Positions 60,666-64,000 of a stretch of 64,000 bases of DNA are shown here, one piece after another. Source of the stretch: an uncultured Clostridia bacterium (GTDB taxonomy: Bacteria; Bacillota; Clostridia; Oscillospirales; Ruminococcaceae); NCBI GenBank assembly GCA_947631995.1, contig CANRNT010000008.1, positions 1-64,000 on the forward strand. The letters run 5' to 3'. A program made the position numbers and the translations under genes. Position 1 is the stretch's first letter. Each line of letters starts with the position of its first letter. Under the pieces are notes generated by a model. The model searched no databases. It was not told the origin of the DNA and was given only the letters and a program-made list of their open reading frames with translations.

Positions 60666-63056
60666 TTGAGCATAGAATCAAGAATAAATTATTTGTTGAA
60701 CAACCGCCCAAAATTAAAGAAAAAAATTAAAAGAATATATCAGAAAACTATGTGTTTCATATCAAACGATCCCAAAGCAGCAGGAAGTATAAAGCGAATA
60801 TCTCCAAAGGATCCGGATCATGAATACTTTTTTGGTTATTATGATAAATCTCCGTGGGATATTACCGATCGTTATGTTCTTTGTTTGAGAGCGAAAGATA
60901 CATGGACAGATGTAAGTCCAAAAGAAAAGGCTGATATTATCCTGATAGATACATCATTACCTGCAAGCGATAAGAGAAGGATAACAAAGATTGCCGAAAC
61001 TAAAACATGGAATGTTCAGCAAGGCTGTATGCTGCAATGGTTGGGACCGAATTATTCCGACCGTATTATATATAATGATTATAGAAACGGAAGATATGTA
61101 TCAGTTATTCTTGAACTTTCTACGGGTAAAGAACGTATCATTGATGCACCCGTTTATACAGTATCATCTGATGGAAAAACCGCATTAACTCTTGACTTCT
61201 CTCGCCTTTATAATCTGCGTCCGGGCTATGGTTATTATAATGTACCGGAGGAAACAAAAGGAATAGCGTTACCCGATGCGACTGCTGTATGGAAGATAGA
61301 CTTAGAAACCGGCGAAATCACCGAACTTCTGACATATAAAGATTTTGCATCATTTCAGCCTCGTTCTGAAATGAAAGGAGCAGGCGCCGTTCATAAAGTA
61401 AATCATCTTATGCTAAGCCCTGACGGAAAGAGATTTATTGTTTTATATCGCTGGTTTGTAGGCGAACGTAAGTATACGAGGCTGATAACTTGTGATGTGG
61501 ACGGTTCCAATATGTATGTTCTTTCCGACGACGATATGGTAAGCCATTGCTTTTGGAAAGACAATTCGCATATTCTGGCATTTGCAAATAAAAATGGCCT
61601 GGGGACAGGCTATTATTTGATGAAAGACAAAACACAGGAATATAAGAAGTGTTGGTCTGAATTAAGCAACGATGGTCATCCAAGCTATTCATTTGATGGG
61701 GATAGAATTGTTACAGATTCTTATCCCGACAGAACAAGAATTCAATGTATCAGAGTGATGAATGGTGAAAACAGTAAACCGGATATTGCAGCAAAAGTTT
61801 TCTCACCGTTCAAGTATGATAATGATACACGGTGTGATCTGCATCCTAGATGGAATCATTCAGGTGATAAAATTTGCTTTGACTCCGTTTTTGAAGGACA
61901 TAGAGGACTATATTATGTGCAGTTAAATAATGGTAAAATAAGGGTCGTTTATTTGCTTACATCATGTAAAAAAACAGGTCCTGTTCAGCAAACATTGAAT
62001 ATTATCAAAAATTTAAATAGAGCTAAATTTGAACCTATTCTTATTACAATTAATCAAGAAGCAGATGATGGTACAAGTCAACTCGAAAAATTCAAAGAAG
62101 TATGTAAACATATTTACATTCCTCTTAATAAATTAGATATAATACTTGGCAGATACCAAAATCTGATCACCAAGTTGGAGATGATACGACCTGATGTAAT
62201 TCATTCACTTGGTGTGTTTCCGGATTATGCAATAAGCAAGATAAAGAAATATCCACAAATAATCACACTAAGAAACTATGTGTGGGAGGATTATCCCGCA
62301 AAATTTGGTGTAATTAAAGGGACAATACTTGCTATGCTGCACCTATATGCAATGCAGCATACCGACATAACAGTAACTTGTTCAGAAAGTTTATCTGAAA
62401 TATATAAGAAAAAACTGAATCTCAGCTATGACTTTATAAGAAATGGTGTTGATGTAGAGCAATACACAAAGCCGTACGACGGAGAAAAATCTGAGCTTAG
62501 GAAGCTGCTTAACTTGCCCCAAAATTCAATGATTTTTGTATATTCAGGTCAAATTATTGAAAGAAAGAATCAAAAGTTTTTATTGAAAGTATTTTCTAAT
62601 ACTTTCAAAGAAAATAACGTTTATCTTCTCTTATTAGGAGAAGGAGCAGAGTATGAAGAACTCAAGGCGACATATGGCATCATGACAAATATTGATTTCA
62701 GAGGAAATGTAACAAATGTAAATGAGTATCTGAAAGCTAGTGATATTTATATTTCTACAAGCAAATCAGAGGGTATGCCTAATGGAGTTTTGGAAGCAAT
62801 GGCAACCGGACTCCCTGTCATATTATCTGATATTGATCAGCATAAAGAAATTTTTGGCGCTGATAGCCAAATAGGATATCTTTATAAACAAGATAGTGAG
62901 TCGGATTTATCCCAAAAAATGAAAATGATAATTGATCAAAACTATGTGAAAATGGGAGAACATTCATATTTGTCATCTCATAGGAATTTTAATGCAAGTT
63001 CAACTTGTCGCAAATACGAAGTTTTATATACAAGGCTATCAGAGAAGAAAAAATGA
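60666..63056 (+). CDS. beta-propeller protein fused to family 4 glycosyltransferase
   Basis: This 796-residue chain has two parts. Residues about 1-420 resemble TolB/WD-like propeller proteins found in capsule loci (KDPDHEYFFGYYDKSPWDIT, HLMLSPDGKRFIVLYRW, DLHPRWNHSGDKICFDSVFE). From about 424, KIRVVYLLTSCKKTGPVQQTLNIIKNL begins a complete GT-B/GT4 enzyme with E-x7-E-like SKSEGMPNGVLEAMATGLPVI. The junction is abrupt, exactly where a normal GT4 would start, so two genes appear to have been joined. TTG 60666 has GGAG eight bases upstream; GTG 60657 is an alternative. Confidence 0.8.
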   Translation: MSIESRINYLLNNRPKLKKKIKRIYQKTMCFISNDPKAAGSIKRISPKDPDHEYFFGYYDKSPWDITDRYVLCLRAKDTWTDVSPKEKADIILIDTSLPASDKRRITKIAETKTWNVQQGCMLQWLGPNYSDRIIYNDYRNGRYVSVILELSTGKERIIDAPVYTVSSDGKTALTLDFSRLYNLRPGYGYYNVPEETKGIALPDATAVWKIDLETGEITELLTYKDFASFQPRSEMKGAGAVHKVNHLMLSPDGKRFIVLYRWFVGERKYTRLITCDVDGSNMYVLSDDDMVSHCFWKDNSHILAFANKNGLGTGYYLMKDKTQEYKKCWSELSNDGHPSYSFDGDRIVTDSYPDRTRIQCIRVMNGENSKPDIAAKVFSPFKYDNDTRCDLHPRWNHSGDKICFDSVFEGHRGLYYVQLNNGKIRVVYLLTSCKKTGPVQQTLNIIKNLNRAKFEPILITINQEADDGTSQLEKFKEVCKHIYIPLNKLDIILGRYQNLITKLEMIRPDVIHSLGVFPDYAISKIKKYPQIITLRNYVWEDYPAKFGVIKGTILAMLHLYAMQHTDITVTCSESLSEIYKKKLNLSYDFIRNGVDVEQYTKPYDGEKSELRKLLNLPQNSMIFVYSGQIIERKNQKFLLKVFSNTFKENNVYLLLLGEGAEYEELKATYGIMTNIDFRGNVTNVNEYLKASDIYISTSKSEGMPNGVLEAMATGLPVILSDIDQHKEIFGADSQIGYLYKQDSESDLSQKMKMIIDQNYVKMGEHSYLSSHRNFNASSTCRKYEVLYTRLSEKKK

Positions 63057-63069
63057 AGTAGGGGGATAT

Positions 63070-64000
63070 ATGGTAGATTTTCTTAAACGAATAATACTTA
63101 AAGAAATATATGCCTTGTTTTTTCTTACACCAATTGTATATTTGATTTCTAAACTAACGGGGCACCAATCATTGTATGCTTTCAAAGATGTTGTTATGAT
63201 GTTAATTACTTTACAAGTAATTTTCTTGGAAATACATAGTAAGACAAAATATGATAAGAATGATATAATCTTTTTATTTATTTATTGCTTTTATATAATT
63301 ATTGCAACATTATTTAGAATGGAAGATATTCAATTCTGGTTTATTGGGCTTCGAGAAGTTTGTATTACACCATTAATGTTGATTATAATAGGAATTCATT
63401 TCTCCAATAATAGAAAAGATTGTTTAACATTAATTAAAAAAAGTTTATATTTTTCAACCATATTGACAATTGCGTTTTCTATAATTTTTTTTCAACAGTC
63501 ATACGGAACAACAAATAGACTTGTTGGTTTTTGGGACAGCGAACACGAGCCGGGTATAATTGGTGCTTTGTTAATTGTTATATGTATTGCGGAGCAGTAC
63601 CAAAATGGTAAAATTCAGAATAACAAGAAGTTAGTATTGCCTGTTCTATTGGGTGGCTTTTGCATTATTCTATGCAAAAGCAGAAGTTGTATACTTGCTT
63701 TGTTTGTTTCAATTTTGTTTATATTTGCTGATAAGATAAATCTGAAGAGTTTCATAAAAATTCTTGCTGTAACATTCTCTTTTTTACTTCTACTTCATGA
63801 ATATGAGAATATAACAAATAGGAGTTTGGATTATAATTTAAGACCGAGAACAGATCAGTACACAATGGCATGGGAATTGATTAGAGATAATTTTCTTATT
63901 GGAATAGGAATAGACAAATACGGTGTTATGGGAAGTCAAGTGAAAATTCTGCGTTATGGGAATTATTTCACAACAACAATGGATAGTACCATTATAAAGT
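63070..64000 (+). CDS. Wzy/O-antigen ligase-like polymerase, 3' end outside window
   Basis: ATG 63070 after GTAGGGGG opens a very hydrophobic frame that stays open to the window edge (310 residues seen). It has about eight membrane segments (for example IILKEIYALFFLTPIVYLIS) and then the conserved region LVGFWDSEHEPGIIGALLIV and LCKSRSC, as in Wzy_C polymerases/ligases, followed by a loop with NLRPRTDQYTMAWELIRDNFLIGIG, which is the family signature. It probably polymerises the repeat unit made by the upstream enzymes. Confidence 0.8.
   Translation, partial: MVDFLKRIILKEIYALFFLTPIVYLISKLTGHQSLYAFKDVVMMLITLQVIFLEIHSKTKYDKNDIIFLFIYCFYIIIATLFRMEDIQFWFIGLREVCITPLMLIIIGIHFSNNRKDCLTLIKKSLYFSTILTIAFSIIFFQQSYGTTNRLVGFWDSEHEPGIIGALLIVICIAEQYQNGKIQNNKKLVLPVLLGGFCIILCKSRSCILALFVSILFIFADKINLKSFIKILAVTFSFLLLLHEYENITNRSLDYNLRPRTDQYTMAWELIRDNFLIGIGIDKYGVMGSQVKILRYGNYFTTTMDSTIIK

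Overview
The window looks like chromosome of an anaerobic, fermentative Firmicute of the Oscillospiraceae/Ruminococcus type. The signs are a HydF hydrogenase maturase, a flavodiiron-rubredoxin fusion, an ECF transporter module next to truA, a ClpE-type ATPase, a CDIF630_02480-like small protein, a T-box leader, frequent GTG/TTG starts with strong GGAGG sites, and clusters of CCA-encoding tRNA genes. The species is an inference from gene content; no rRNA is present.

Region 1 (1-12,600) is accessory DNA. The first 3.5 kb is a decayed mobile element: a stop-truncated serine recombinase start, a TnpW-like protein, a basic-tailed RecA-like ATPase of the plasmid/ICE replication type, and about 0.5 kb of degenerate tandem repeats of roughly 131 bp. 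It is followed by an AT-rich defence island. A type IIS-like restriction-modification system has two separate D12 adenine methyltransferases, one with an N-terminal HTH, and a BstNBI/AlwI-family nuclease. A tight four-gene cassette then ends in a 924-residue protein with an N-terminal DUF4062/TIR-like domain; I do not recognise this cassette as a described system. The island stops at terminators beside a tRNA-Thr gene.

Region 2 (12,600-18,660) starts with tRNA-Thr followed by five tandem tRNA-Thr-derived units and a further degenerate one. It continues with lipoproteins, a leucine-rich repeat protein, a NUDIX-membrane fusion protein, and four tRNA genes (Gly, Phe, Asp, Val).

Region 3 (18,870-36,350) holds mixed metabolism and regulation: TrmO, flavodiiron protein, a GalE/PfkB-type kinase pair, a PHP phosphoesterase, a T-box-controlled XRE-cupin-acyl-CoA ligase, an XRE repressor with three matching 18-bp operators facing a small membrane-protein operon, a prepilin-like protein, MscL, two tRNA-Gln genes, a LacI-sensor/GGDEF protein, S-adenosylhomocysteinase, a polytopic membrane protein and a GH113-like glycosidase.

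Region 4 (36,500-58,000) is core housekeeping: RlmH-WalJ-like hydrolase-MurA on the minus strand, then ruvCAB-glmM-methyltransferase-radical SAM, ecfA1-ecfA2-ecfT, two small Sm-like-looking proteins, truA, DUF5711, CvpA, ClpE-like, SDR, hydF, trmL and degV.

Region 5 (58,050-64,000) is the start of an exopolysaccharide locus: a promoter with a palindromic operator, a polyprenyl glycosylphosphotransferase, a GT2 enzyme, a beta-propeller/GT4 fusion and a Wzy-like polymerase cut by the window edge. Base composition becomes clearly more AT-rich from about 59.8 kb.
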